A stretch of DNA of 64,000 nt from positions 62,001-126,000 of the forward strand of contig NZ_PPED02000007.1 in the NCBI RefSeq assembly GCF_002899825.2, in the 5' to 3' direction. This document shows, in pieces, positions 15,644 through 25,402 of this stretch. The stretch's first letter is position 1, and each line of letters begins with the position of its first letter. The notes beneath the pieces were generated by a model. The model saw only the letters and a list, made by a program, of their open reading frames with translations, was not told the origin of the DNA and made no database searches. Source of the DNA: Chryseobacterium phosphatilyticum. Its GTDB lineage: Bacteria > Bacteroidota > Bacteroidia > Flavobacteriales > Weeksellaceae. Made by a program: the position numbers and the translations under genes.

Positions 15644-17674
15644 TTATTTAAAATCGGAATCCTTAGCTTCATTAAGCTTATAAGATTGTACCGCCATATT
15701 GATGTCCATTCCACCCATATTCTGGATGATGGTAAATGGAAGTTTCACACCCGATACATCTTTATAATCTGCAAAGCTTGTTGGGATAGAGGCCCCTTCA
15801 CCTGCCTTTATTTCACCTGTTTTTAATCCTGTCTTCACGCTGTAGTAATACGTGTTTTTAGAGCTTTTCACAACATAAGAATCTTCATTGTTATACTTTT
15901 CGATTCCTGCCAACTTCAAGTCTGCTGATTTTGCAAAAGTTAACTCCGGGAAAAGCTCCGGCTCTATCATTGCAGACTTTTGCTTGTCATTCAATGATTT
16001 TTTTTGGCCCTGTCCTTCCATATAACCATCTTTACCATCGAAAACGATTTTTTGAAGGGTGTTGCCCATCATTTTCATTTCCATCATCATTTTCCCTCCT
16101 TTCGCCTGAACAAGCTTCATGCTCATATCCATTCCCTGAACTTTAGTGGTCGCATCAGCTGTGATTGAAGTTACTTTCTGAACAGCAGCTAAGCCTCCGA
16201 TAGCACTGATGTATTTATCAGCTACAGAACCAATTGTTACATTAGCGTCAATTTTCTGGCCGACAGGTTTTGTAACAGGATTGGCTTCTTTATCGAAATA
16301 TTTTACGGGATAACCCAGCTTTTCCAAACCTTCAGAAATTTCAGCTCCTTTACCGGCGATGAAGATTCTGCTTTGATTTGGCAAAATCGTTGTTTTGACA
16401 GCATTGGATACATCTGTAGCACTTACTTTGTCAATAGATTTAAGATAGTTGGTATAGAAATCAGCCGGAAGATCCTGTTCTTTTTCATTGAGGGCAAATT
16501 TTGCAATCGTTTCAGGTTTTTCCAAAGACATGATGAAAGCCCCTTTCAGTTTTGCTTTAGCATTTGCCAGTTCTTCCGGTTTTACAGTAGAAATAGCATT
16601 AAGTTCGTTCATCATTTCCTTTACAGCCTTATCTGTTACCTCATTTCTTACACTTGTTTGAGCGGCGAATCCGGGAGAGTATTTGCTTGTGCTCATCCCT
16701 GAATAGGCTCCGTAAGTAAATCCGTTTTTCTCTCTAAGGTTCATGAATAATCTGGCTTCACCACCGCCGCCAAGGATATAATTGGCTATTGTTGCGGCGA
16801 AGTAGTTGGGATCTTTCATCTTGAGAGTATTCAGATTGCTCACAGATAAGACTGATTGTACTGCTGAAGGTACATCAACCACATTAATCTCCGTTTTGGT
16901 TAGATTGGAAGCTGGTTCTAATGCTGCAAATTTGGTGTTGGATTTTTTCCAGCTTCCAAAAGCTTTTTCAACCAATGGTTTTACCTGATCATATTTTACG
17001 TCTCCTACAATGACCAAATAAGCATTGTCAGGTGAGTAATATTTGTTGTACGTATTCTGAACATCTGCCAATTGGATCTTGTTGATTGATTCAATGGTTT
17101 CAAACTCCCCTCTGGAGGTGTTTTTTCCATATATCAAGGCTTTAGAGACTCTTGAAGCAATATTGGAAGCATTTTTTTCATCCGCTTTTAAGGCTTCTAT
17201 TGTTCTTTCTTTTGAGTTCTGAATTTCTTCAGCAGAGAATTTTGGATTAATAATAGCATCAGCCATTAGTCCCAAAACCTCAGGAAAGTATTTTGAAAGA
17301 GAGTTAGAAGATGCTCCGTTGGAACTGAAATTAAGGTTAGCACCTAAAAAGTCTACCTTTTTGTTGAACTCATCTTTACTTAAGTTCATCGTTCCGTTTT
17401 CAAGTTGGTCTGCCATAATAGAACTTACTCCCGTAATGTTCCCTTCTGAATAAGGAGGTCTGTCCATGGAAAGAGTAGTATTTACTCTGGGAAGCTTATT
17501 GTTTTCAACAACCATTACCGTAAGCCCGTTATTGAGCCGGAAGGTTTGGGGTTTAGCAATGTTAATGGCAGGAGTTGGTCCCGGTTTTGGCATTGCATTA
17601 ATATCTGTTTTTTGTGCGGTAAGCATTCCTGCAAATAAAAATGCCGCTGCTATATAGGTGAATTGCTTTTTCAT
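15644..17674 (-). CDS. M16 peptidase-like partner subunit with extra C-terminal domain
   Basis: A 676-residue exported protein with a signal peptide (about 1-20). Two M16B-type domains span about 35-460. The HxxEH zinc motif is lost: the aligned place reads SSIMADQLENGT. The second-domain Arg-Tyr pair expected for substrate binding is present (NLREKNGFTYGAYSG). In bacterial M16B heterodimers one chain gives the zinc site and the other the Arg/Tyr pair, so this should pair with the upstream gene product. From about residue 475 a further beta-rich region follows (VQKVTSITADATTKVQGMDM) that resembles LolA-like outer-membrane lipoprotein sorting domains. The gene starts 8 bases after its partner. 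Confidence 0.85.
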   Translation of the reverse strand: MKKQFTYIAAAFLFAGMLTAQKTDINAMPKPGPTPAINIAKPQTFRLNNGLTVMVVENNKLPRVNTTLSMDRPPYSEGNITGVSSIMADQLENGTMNLSKDEFNKKVDFLGANLNFSSNGASSNSLSKYFPEVLGLMADAIINPKFSAEEIQNSKERTIEALKADEKNASNIASRVSKALIYGKNTSRGEFETIESINKIQLADVQNTYNKYYSPDNAYLVIVGDVKYDQVKPLVEKAFGSWKKSNTKFAALEPASNLTKTEINVVDVPSAVQSVLSVSNLNTLKMKDPNYFAATIANYILGGGGEARLFMNLREKNGFTYGAYSGMSTSKYSPGFAAQTSVRNEVTDKAVKEMMNELNAISTVKPEELANAKAKLKGAFIMSLEKPETIAKFALNEKEQDLPADFYTNYLKSIDKVSATDVSNAVKTTILPNQSRIFIAGKGAEISEGLEKLGYPVKYFDKEANPVTKPVGQKIDANVTIGSVADKYISAIGGLAAVQKVTSITADATTKVQGMDMSMKLVQAKGGKMMMEMKMMGNTLQKIVFDGKDGYMEGQGQKKSLNDKQKSAMIEPELFPELTFAKSADLKLAGIEKYNNEDSYVVKSSKNTYYYSVKTGLKTGEIKAGEGASIPTSFADYKDVSGVKLPFTIIQNMGGMDINMAVQSYKLNEAKDSDFK

Positions 17675-17682
17675 GGGTAAAA

Positions 17683-18996
17683 TTATTTTTTCTCAGGAAC
17701 GTAGTTAATAATGATTCTTTGGTTGGAATTCAGATACTTTTTAGCCGCATTTTGAAGATCTTGTCTTGTGATTGATCTGTAAATGTCAATTTCCTTGTTG
17801 ATAAGATTGGTATTTCCCATCAATACATGATTGGTGGCTAAAGAAGCAGCAATGCCCTGAATACTTGAATTCTGATTCACAAACTGATTTTCAAACTGGT
17901 TTTGAAGTTTTTGATAATCTTCTTCAGAAATAAGAGTGGTTTGAAGCTTTTTAATCTCGGTATCAATATCAGCTTGCAAAGTCTGTTTCGTAGTTTGTCC
18001 CATCGGAATTGCAAAGAATGCAAAAATACTGTAGTCTTCAAGCCCTTGATTAAATGCAGCTACCTGAAGTGCCTTTTTTTCCTGATCTACCAACTTTTTG
18101 TATAATACAGATGATTTACCATTGCTTAAATAAGAAGAAAGCATATCTAAAACATAAGCATCTTTCTCCTTGTTAGCAGGGGTTCTGTAAGCAAAGACAT
18201 AAGCCGGAAGCTGAATATTCGGATCAGTTGCGGTAACTTCTTTTTCCTGAGTAATGGGAGCATCTTTAGGAAAGTCTTTCGGATAAACAGTTCCTTTCGG
18301 AATCGCTCCGTAATACTCTTCAATCCATTTTTTGGTCTGCTCAGGTTTTATATCTCCCGCTACCACTAAAGTAGCGTTGTTTGGAATGTAATATTTTTTA
18401 TAAAATGCCTGAAACTCCTCAAGCTTGGCAGAGTTCAGGTCTTCCATAGAACCTATGGTAGGCCAGTTATATGGGTGGTTGGTGAAAAGGTTTTTTTGAA
18501 TGGTTGGGAAAAGATTTCCATAGGGTTGGTTATCCATTCTCAATCTTTTTTCTTCCTTTACTACTTCTCTCTGTGTATCTACTCCGATCTGGTTGATTAC
18601 AGCATGACGCATTCTTTCGGATTCCATCCACAATCCAAGCTGTTCATTGTTGGACGGAAAGGTTTCATAATAATAGGTTCTGTCGTTGGTCGTATTGGCA
18701 TTGTTTTGCCCTCCGTTGGAAGAGACGATTTTGAACCATTCACCTCTTTTAATATTAGGAGTTCCTTCAAATAAAAGGTGTTCAAAGAAGTGTGCAAACC
18801 CGGTTCTGCCTTTTACTTCGTCCTTGGCGCCCACATGATACATGACCCCTGTGGTGACTACCGGAGCCGAATTATCCTGATGAAGAATTACGTGAAGACC
18901 ATTCGGAAGGTCATATTCTTCGAATTTGATTTGCTGTGCATTCAGCATGAGCCCGAAGAAAGCCACGGCAGCAGCAGAAAGAAGTCTTTTTTTCAT
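17683..18996 (-). CDS. M16 family zinc peptidase, catalytic subunit
   Basis: A 437-residue exported metallopeptidase with signal peptide (1-20). The inverted zinc motif HFFEH (69-73) and a downstream Glu in the VVKEEKRLR segment are the M16 catalytic residues. It should cleave short unfolded peptides in the periplasm or outside the cell. It lies directly upstream of a non-catalytic M16-like protein, the normal arrangement for M16B heterodimers. The 288 bases between this start and the helicase gene contain no recognised structure except the helicase promoter. Confidence 0.92.
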   Translation of the reverse strand: MKKRLLSAAAVAFFGLMLNAQQIKFEEYDLPNGLHVILHQDNSAPVVTTGVMYHVGAKDEVKGRTGFAHFFEHLLFEGTPNIKRGEWFKIVSSNGGQNNANTTNDRTYYYETFPSNNEQLGLWMESERMRHAVINQIGVDTQREVVKEEKRLRMDNQPYGNLFPTIQKNLFTNHPYNWPTIGSMEDLNSAKLEEFQAFYKKYYIPNNATLVVAGDIKPEQTKKWIEEYYGAIPKGTVYPKDFPKDAPITQEKEVTATDPNIQLPAYVFAYRTPANKEKDAYVLDMLSSYLSNGKSSVLYKKLVDQEKKALQVAAFNQGLEDYSIFAFFAIPMGQTTKQTLQADIDTEIKKLQTTLISEEDYQKLQNQFENQFVNQNSSIQGIAASLATNHVLMGNTNLINKEIDIYRSITRQDLQNAAKKYLNSNQRIIINYVPEKK

Positions 18997-19231
18997 AGAG
19001 TTAGAAATTGTTTGTTAATGAGTAGGAAAAGTGAATTAAATGTTACAGAAGAAGCTTTTAGAAGTTGAAAATTGAAAGTTGAGAATGGGACAGGTAAATA
19101 ACGAATGACCCATACACTTTTTCAATTTCAGGATTTAAAGTCGTTGATGGGATTGCTCCTTTCTGAGGGCTCTTTTATATGAGATTCTCATCGGATTTTC
19201 ATCTGTAAAATTCTAACTTCTCTTATCAAAG

Positions 19232-19262
19232 TTTGAATTCTCCTCTGAATACATTAATTTTG
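19232..19262 (+). promoter_or_regulatory. Promoter of the UvrD/PcrA gene
   Basis: TTTG (19232-19235), a 19-base spacer and TAATTTTG (19255-19262) give a consensus-like promoter 22 bases before the start codon. Confidence 0.7.
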
Positions 19263-19284
19263 TGTTCCCAAATTTTTTTGCAGT

Positions 19285-21615
19285 ATGGACTATTTGAAAG
19301 GACTCAATGAATCACAATATGAAGCCGTTACCTCTTTACAAGGGCCCCTGATGGTGCTTGCAGGAGCAGGTTCAGGAAAAACGCGTGTACTTACCATGCG
19401 TATTGCCCATTTAATACACAATGGAATAGATCCTTTCAATATCCTGGCTCTTACCTTTACCAATAAAGCAGCGCGTGAAATGAAAGAACGTATTGCCAAA
19501 GTGGTGGGAGATAGTAATGCAAGAAGCCTTTGGATGGGAACATTTCACTCGGTTTTTGCAAGGATTTTAAGAATTGAAGCTCACTATCTGGGTTATCCTT
19601 CCAATTTTACCATCTATGATCAGCAGGATGCATTAAATGTAATCAAAAAAGTGTTGAAAGACATGAATATTGATGCTGATCTTTATAAACCGAAGAAGGT
19701 TCAGGCAAGGATATCTACCTACAAAAATAACCTGATTACAGTAAAAGCCTATTTCAACAACCCGGAATTGATGGAAGCTGATGAAAAGGCGAACATGAAA
19801 TTTATAGGGCAAATTTATCAGAGATATGTTGATGCCTGTTTTAGAAACGGATCAATGGATTTTGATGATTTGCTATTGAAAACCAATGAACTATTGACCC
19901 GTTTTCCGGAAGTACTGGCAAAATATCAGGATAGATTCAGATATATTATGGTGGATGAGTACCAGGATACCAACCACTCACAATATCTTATTGTAAAAGC
20001 TTTAGCTTCGAAATTTGAAAATATCTGTGTGGTAGGTGATGATGCTCAGTCTATTTACTCGTTCCGTGGAGCAAATATTTACAATATTTTAAACTTTAAA
20101 AAAGATTATCCGGATGCTATAACAGTATCTCTGGAACAGAATTATCGTTCCACCCAGAATATTGTGAATGCAGCAAATGTTGTTATTGCGAAAAACTTAC
20201 AGCAGTTCAAGAAAAATGTGTTCAGTGATAATGAAGAAGGGGATAAAATTAAAATTTACCGTTCTCTTTCTGATGCTGATGAAGCCAATTTTGTAGCCGG
20301 AAATATCTGGGAACTTCGCAACAGGGATCAGAGAAAGTACAGTGATTTCGCTATTTTATATCGAACAAACTCTCAGACCAGAGCATTTGAAGATGCTTTA
20401 AGACGTAAAAATATTCCATACAAGGTATATGGAGGACTTTCCTTCTATCAGAGGAAAGAGGTAAAAGACTTAATCGGATACCTTCGCCTTCTGATCAATG
20501 AAAATGATTCTGAAGCCTTGATGAGAATTATCAACTATCCTGCAAGAGGTATTGGAGACACCACTCAGAATAAATTGATCGTATTTGCTGATGCTCAAAA
20601 TATTTCTGTTTCAAAAGTGTTGGATAATCTTCCGATGTATGCTCCTCAATTAGGCCTTAATAATGGGGTTTTAAATAAACTGAATGACTTTTGGTCGATG
20701 ATCAAGGCTTTTCAGGTTTTGTTAAAAACGGATACTGCTTATAGTGTCGCAATGGAAGTAGCAAAACGAAGCGGATTGATCAAATTTTTGAAAGATGATC
20801 AAACGCCGGAAGGGATTTCCAGAGTAGAAAACGTACAGGAATTGATGAACTCTATGCAGGGATTCATAGAAGAACAAATGCAATTAGAAGACGGGGACCC
20901 GAGCCTTTCTAATTTCCTTGAAAATATTGCTCTTTCTGCAGATACACAGGATAAGAATCTTGAAGATGATATGGTTTCACTGATGACAATTCACCTTTCA
21001 AAAGGATTGGAGTTTCCGGTGGTTCATCTGGTAGGTCTTGAGGAAAATCTTTTTCCAAGTTTTATGAGTTCTGCTACCAGAGAAGATTTGGAAGAAGAAA
21101 GACGATTATTCTATGTGGCTTTAACCAGAGCAGAAAAACAAGTGTTTTTCTCTTATGCGGTCTCCCGTTTCCAATGGGGGAAAATTACCGATGCAGAACC
21201 TTCAAGATTCTTAAGTGAGATTGATGATGAATATATTGAATTCCTTAATCCGGTTCTGGAAAAGAGATTTATCAATAATGCCGGTGTAAAATCCAATATT
21301 TTTGATGAACATCCTTCTGAAATGAAAAGTTTTAGAAAAGTGGAGAAAAAGACCATCGAAAGAGGTGATAATGCTAAACCTGCCCCGGAAGTAAGAAAAC
21401 TAAAACCGGTCAGTACTGCTAAAATTATCAATCCAAGTGGCGCTTCTTCTCAGGATATTGAAGTGGGAGATAAAGTAAGACACGACCGTTTTGGAATTGG
21501 TGAAGTTTCCTTCCTGGACGGAACTGATCCTCAGAATATCAAAGCAAAAGTGATTTTCATACATGAAGGGGAAAAGAACCTGATTTTAAAGTATGCGAAA
21601 TTAACTAAGATTTAA
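19285..21615 (+). CDS. pcrA: UvrD/PcrA-type ATP-dependent 3'-5' DNA helicase
   Basis: A 776-residue SF1A helicase. Visible motifs are the Q-motif LNESQYEAV, Walker A AGAGSGKTR (26-34), VDEYQDTN (motif II), GDDAQSIYSFRGA (motif III), EQNYRS (motif IV), the MTIHLSKGLEFPVV region (motif V) and YVALTRAEKQ (motif VI). The C-terminus has the PcrA-type Tudor-like domain (VGDKVRHDRFGIGEV) that contacts RNA polymerase. It acts in nucleotide excision repair and transcription-coupled processes. It is a single gene with its own promoter and terminator. Choosing uvrD or pcrA as the symbol is a matter of convention. Confidence 0.95.
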   Translation: MDYLKGLNESQYEAVTSLQGPLMVLAGAGSGKTRVLTMRIAHLIHNGIDPFNILALTFTNKAAREMKERIAKVVGDSNARSLWMGTFHSVFARILRIEAHYLGYPSNFTIYDQQDALNVIKKVLKDMNIDADLYKPKKVQARISTYKNNLITVKAYFNNPELMEADEKANMKFIGQIYQRYVDACFRNGSMDFDDLLLKTNELLTRFPEVLAKYQDRFRYIMVDEYQDTNHSQYLIVKALASKFENICVVGDDAQSIYSFRGANIYNILNFKKDYPDAITVSLEQNYRSTQNIVNAANVVIAKNLQQFKKNVFSDNEEGDKIKIYRSLSDADEANFVAGNIWELRNRDQRKYSDFAILYRTNSQTRAFEDALRRKNIPYKVYGGLSFYQRKEVKDLIGYLRLLINENDSEALMRIINYPARGIGDTTQNKLIVFADAQNISVSKVLDNLPMYAPQLGLNNGVLNKLNDFWSMIKAFQVLLKTDTAYSVAMEVAKRSGLIKFLKDDQTPEGISRVENVQELMNSMQGFIEEQMQLEDGDPSLSNFLENIALSADTQDKNLEDDMVSLMTIHLSKGLEFPVVHLVGLEENLFPSFMSSATREDLEEERRLFYVALTRAEKQVFFSYAVSRFQWGKITDAEPSRFLSEIDDEYIEFLNPVLEKRFINNAGVKSNIFDEHPSEMKSFRKVEKKTIERGDNAKPAPEVRKLKPVSTAKIINPSGASSQDIEVGDKVRHDRFGIGEVSFLDGTDPQNIKAKVIFIHEGEKNLILKYAKLTKI

Positions 21616-21632
21616 ACATAAACTCTATAATA

Positions 21633-21669
21633 AAAAAAAACGGATTCAACTTTTGAATCCGTTTTTTTT
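21633..21669 (+). terminator. Terminator of the helicase gene
   Basis: An A-run, an ACGGATTCAA/TTGAATCCGT stem with a 3-base loop, and a T-run lie about 25 bases after the stop. Confidence 0.85.
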
Positions 21670-21762
21670 ATAAAATATCAATAGTTTATTCCAAAAGAAT
21701 TAACTTTAATAGAGGGAATAGAAAGAAACGATAATTATTTTTTATAAAACAAAGTCTATTAA

Positions 21763-21794
21763 TTTTGTAGACTAATGAATAAGTTTTACATTTG
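21763..21794 (+). promoter_or_regulatory. Promoter of the first TonB receptor gene
   Basis: TTTTG (21763-21767), 19 bases and TACATTTG (21787-21794) match the flavobacterial consensus. Transcription would begin near 21800. Confidence 0.7.
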
Positions 21795-21836
21795 CAGCTT
21801 GTAAAAACATAAATGTTTAATCAAATTCTAAACTAT

Positions 21837-24623
21837 ATGAGAAATAAAAAAACTATTCTTTCGGCTTCTGTCCTGTTTTTCCTCGGGGTATATACCTTTG
21901 GGCAGGAGAAAGATAACATAAAAGAAAAAAAGGACACTGTAAAAACAAATACTGTAGAAGAAGTGGTGATTTTGGGATCCAGAGCAGGGGCAAGATCTAA
22001 AACAGACAGTCCTGTCCCTGTGGATGTATTCAATATAAAAGAATCCTCAGTGATTTTACCACAAAGTAATATCGGGCAGATCCTGAATGCAATAGCACCT
22101 TCTTTTACATCTACGATTCAGACCAATTCAGATGGTACTGATCACCTGGATCCTGCACAGTTGAGAGGATTAGGACCTGATCAGGTATTGGTGCTGATGA
22201 ACGGAAAGAGAAGACATACTTCTGCACTGGTCAATGTAAACGGAACACCGGGGAGGGGAACCGTAGGAACTGATTTGAATGCCATTCCATCTTTTGCTTT
22301 AAACAGAATTGAAGTCTTAAGAGATGGTGCTGCAGCACAATATGGTTCTGATGCCATTGCAGGGGTAATGAATCTCGAACTTAAAAGAGAGACGGGAAAA
22401 CTGGCAGGACAGATCAGCTATGGGGGAAATCTAACTCCGGCAGCCAATGACCATACCGGTAATTTTGACGGACAAAATATTCAGCTGGATCTGAATTACG
22501 GAAATAAAATAGGAACCAAAGGAGGTTTTTTCAATATTACCTGGTCTTCTCAATTCAGAAACCCTACCTACAGAGCAGGAACAGAAAGCGCCCCTATTTA
22601 TAATGCTTATAATGCCATTGAACGACGTGCACTCAATGATGGAGTAAATCTTTCTTCACTTTTTAATAATATCGGAAATACTCCGAATTCCCAGCAACTG
22701 ATCAACTATATCCATCAGTATGCTCAGAATGTAAGCTATTTCTCTCCGACCTTGCAGAATGATATTCAGACAGCAAATACTATTTCAGCATTACAAAATG
22801 TTTTAAAATCCGGAAGTTTTACCAGAGATCAGCTTAATTACTTTACGGATCAGGAACTGGCATACAGAGGTCAGACAAGAAAAGATTTTAATATGCAGGT
22901 AGGGCAGTCTAAATTAAATAATCACCAGCTTTTTATCAATGCTGAAGTTCCTGTAAGTGAGGACTGGAAAGTGTATACTTTTGGAGGATATAGCCTTAGA
23001 CATGGTACTTCAGGTGGATTTTACAGACGGCCTAGTGAAAGCAGAACATTTACAGCATTATACCCTGATGGTTATCTTCCGCAGATCAGTACAGATATTC
23101 AGGATATCTCACTAGCAGCAGGAATTAAAGGAAAATGGGACGGCTGGCATATCGACTTTAGCAATACCTTTGGGCAAAATGCCTTTACGTATAATATAGG
23201 AAATACAGGAAATACTTCTTTGCGATTTGCTTCTCCAAAGGAATTTAATGCCGGAGGTTTAAGATTTACCCAAAATACCATCAATTTAGATTTCTCTAAA
23301 AAGTATGATGTATGGGAAGGATTGAATGTAGCTTTTGGAGGAGAGCATCGTTTTGAAAATTTTAAAATGACTGCCGGAGAAGAAGCTTCTTATGCAACTT
23401 ATGATGTTTTTGGAAATGTATGGAATGGAAATTCCCAGAGACCTACCGACTTCTTCGGAGCAGCACTTCCGGGTGGTTCACAGGTATTCAGTGGATTCAG
23501 ACCTGAAAATGCAGTGAATAAAAACAGACAATCTGTAGCGGCATATGCAGATGTTGAATTTAATTTTACCAACTGGCTTTTGGTAGATGCTGCCGCGAGA
23601 TATGAAAATTATTCGGATTTCGGTTCTACTTTCAATTATAAACTGGCATCAAGAATTAAAGTAGCACCCAATTTTAATGTAAGACTGGCGGGTTCTACAG
23701 GATTCAGAGCACCATCTATTCACCAGATTTATTATAATGTAACCTCTACGTTGTTTGTAACTTCGCCTCAGCTTCCGAACGGTCAACTGCTGGAGGTGGG
23801 AACTTTCAGTAATGATTCACAGGTAGCAGGGTTACTGGGAATACCAAAACTAAAGCAGGAAACATCAAAATCAGCAAGTGTAGGTTTTACCTATAAAATT
23901 CCATCCGCTAATTTGACATTTACCGCTGATGGATATTTTACAAGGATAGACAACAGAATCCTTCTTACCGACCAGTTTTTAAAGGCAAGTGTACCTGATG
24001 ATGCTAAAAAGGTTTATGAACAGCTGGGTGTGAATGCAGCACAGTTTTTTACCAATGCTATTGACACAGAAACAAAGGGATTGGATGTGGTAATTTCTCA
24101 TAATACAAGATTTTCAGGGATCAAACTGGATAACAATTTTGCCATCAATCTTAACCAGACCAAACAGGTGGGGGATATTCACTCTTCGGGACTTTTAAAA
24201 GCTCCGGAACTTGAAAAGGTATATTTCTCTGAAAAATCAAGAGTCTATCTGGAAGAGGCCGTACCGAGAGTAAAGGCGAGCCTTTCTCATACGCTGACAT
24301 GGAAGAACGCAAGCTTCTATCTTAGAAATACCTATTTTGGAAAAGTGACAGGCGCGGATGTTCTTGATGTAAACGGAGACGGGATTATTGGTTTTGATGA
24401 GCACCAGAAAATAGGAGATAAAATCATTACCGATATTTCTGTAGCCTATCAGTTTACTAAAAATATCGGATTGACTTTAGGGGTAAATAATTTGTTTGAT
24501 ATTTATCCTACTAAAAACCTCCCTGCTTCAGCAAATAATGATCAGTTTGTCTATTCCCGTTCCACTTCTCAATTTGGTCAGAACGGAAGATATATTTTCA
24601 GCAGACTTAATTTTAATTTTTAA
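21837..24623 (+). CDS. TonB-dependent outer-membrane receptor
   Basis: A 928-residue receptor. The signal peptide is residues 1-22 (MRNKKTILSASVLFFLGVYT). A short TonB-box-like EEVVILGSR is followed by the plug domain (SNIGQILNAIAPSFTST, LRGLGPDQVLVLMNGKRRHT, NRIEVLRDGAAAQYGSDAIAG) and a large beta-barrel ending in aromatic RLNFNF. A DVNGDGIIGFDEH calcium-loop-like motif lies in the barrel near the C-terminus. No SusD-like partner or carbon-anchoring domain is present, so it is probably a siderophore or small-molecule receptor; the ligand is unknown. An in-frame ATG at 21813 would add 8 residues; the chosen start gives a cleaner signal peptide. Confidence 0.9.
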   Translation: MRNKKTILSASVLFFLGVYTFGQEKDNIKEKKDTVKTNTVEEVVILGSRAGARSKTDSPVPVDVFNIKESSVILPQSNIGQILNAIAPSFTSTIQTNSDGTDHLDPAQLRGLGPDQVLVLMNGKRRHTSALVNVNGTPGRGTVGTDLNAIPSFALNRIEVLRDGAAAQYGSDAIAGVMNLELKRETGKLAGQISYGGNLTPAANDHTGNFDGQNIQLDLNYGNKIGTKGGFFNITWSSQFRNPTYRAGTESAPIYNAYNAIERRALNDGVNLSSLFNNIGNTPNSQQLINYIHQYAQNVSYFSPTLQNDIQTANTISALQNVLKSGSFTRDQLNYFTDQELAYRGQTRKDFNMQVGQSKLNNHQLFINAEVPVSEDWKVYTFGGYSLRHGTSGGFYRRPSESRTFTALYPDGYLPQISTDIQDISLAAGIKGKWDGWHIDFSNTFGQNAFTYNIGNTGNTSLRFASPKEFNAGGLRFTQNTINLDFSKKYDVWEGLNVAFGGEHRFENFKMTAGEEASYATYDVFGNVWNGNSQRPTDFFGAALPGGSQVFSGFRPENAVNKNRQSVAAYADVEFNFTNWLLVDAAARYENYSDFGSTFNYKLASRIKVAPNFNVRLAGSTGFRAPSIHQIYYNVTSTLFVTSPQLPNGQLLEVGTFSNDSQVAGLLGIPKLKQETSKSASVGFTYKIPSANLTFTADGYFTRIDNRILLTDQFLKASVPDDAKKVYEQLGVNAAQFFTNAIDTETKGLDVVISHNTRFSGIKLDNNFAINLNQTKQVGDIHSSGLLKAPELEKVYFSEKSRVYLEEAVPRVKASLSHTLTWKNASFYLRNTYFGKVTGADVLDVNGDGIIGFDEHQKIGDKIITDISVAYQFTKNIGLTLGVNNLFDIYPTKNLPASANNDQFVYSRSTSQFGQNGRYIFSRLNFNF

Positions 24624-24631
24624 TTAAATTA

Positions 24632-24674
24632 ATACAAAAAAACAGAACCGAAAGTCGGTTCTGTTTTTTTGTAT
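24632..24674. terminator. Bidirectional terminator between TonB receptor and thi operon
   Basis: A perfect 20-bp stem (24632-24651 with 24655-24674), a 3-base loop and A/T-runs on both sides serve the plus-strand receptor gene and the minus-strand tenA gene. Confidence 0.9.
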
Positions 24675-24751
24675 CATAAGTGATCAGATGTAGAATCAGC
24701 TATAAAATAATATCAAGGCATTGGTGGTTACTTCAATAACTTTCATCTTAC

Positions 24752-25402
24752 TTACTTCCATTTTTTTAGTTCATAGGCCGCTTCCCAAAAATGATATTCC
24801 ATTCTGGACGCCGTGATAAAAGCCTCTGTCATTTTTTTTCTGGTTGTTTCAGTACTGCTTTCTGCTATTTTATCACAGATGGCAATGGCTTGATCTACTG
24901 CGACTGAAAATTCTTCTCCCGCATAGGTGGCAATCCATTTCTCATACGGATTGTCAACTGTATTTTGAATCTCGTAAATATAATTTCCTACTTCCCTGTA
25001 AATCCAGAAACAGGGCAAGACTGCTGCAACGGCAATTTCCACAGATTCCAGAGCTGCAGTACTTCTCAGAAAGTGAATATAGTGATGACATGCAGGCTCT
25101 AAAATTCCTTTATCAATTAACCCAAAGTCTTTGAAATATGATTCATGAAGGGCATTTTCCACAACAATAGCGTTTTCTGCAAAACGCATGAAGGCAAGTA
25201 CATCCTGAAGATCGGGGATCTTAGCTGCAATAAGAGAAAGGGTCCTTCCAAAATGCTCCAGATACAAAGAATCCTGCGCCATATAAAAACGGAATTTTTC
25301 CTGTGGAAGACTTCCATCCGATAATTCTTTAATAAATGGCATATCCAGAATTGACTGATAGCATTCTTGTATGTCATTCCAGGTTGATTCAGACCATTTC
25401 AT
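24752..25402 (-). CDS. tenA: TenA aminopyrimidine aminohydrolase
   Basis: A 216-residue TenA protein. It hydrolyses thiamine breakdown products (aminomethyl-pyrimidine) to HMP for thiamine salvage. The active-site Cys131 stands in VLPCFWIYREVG, with Asp44 in QDSLYLEHF and the conserved FWEAAYEL near the C-terminus. The start overlaps the end of thiD by 14 bases. It is the last gene of the riboswitch-controlled operon thiM-thiE-thiD-tenA, which fits a salvage role: no de novo thiazole or pyrimidine synthesis genes are present here. Confidence 0.95.
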   Translation of the reverse strand: MKWSESTWNDIQECYQSILDMPFIKELSDGSLPQEKFRFYMAQDSLYLEHFGRTLSLIAAKIPDLQDVLAFMRFAENAIVVENALHESYFKDFGLIDKGILEPACHHYIHFLRSTAALESVEIAVAAVLPCFWIYREVGNYIYEIQNTVDNPYEKWIATYAGEEFSVAVDQAIAICDKIAESSTETTRKKMTEAFITASRMEYHFWEAAYELKKWK

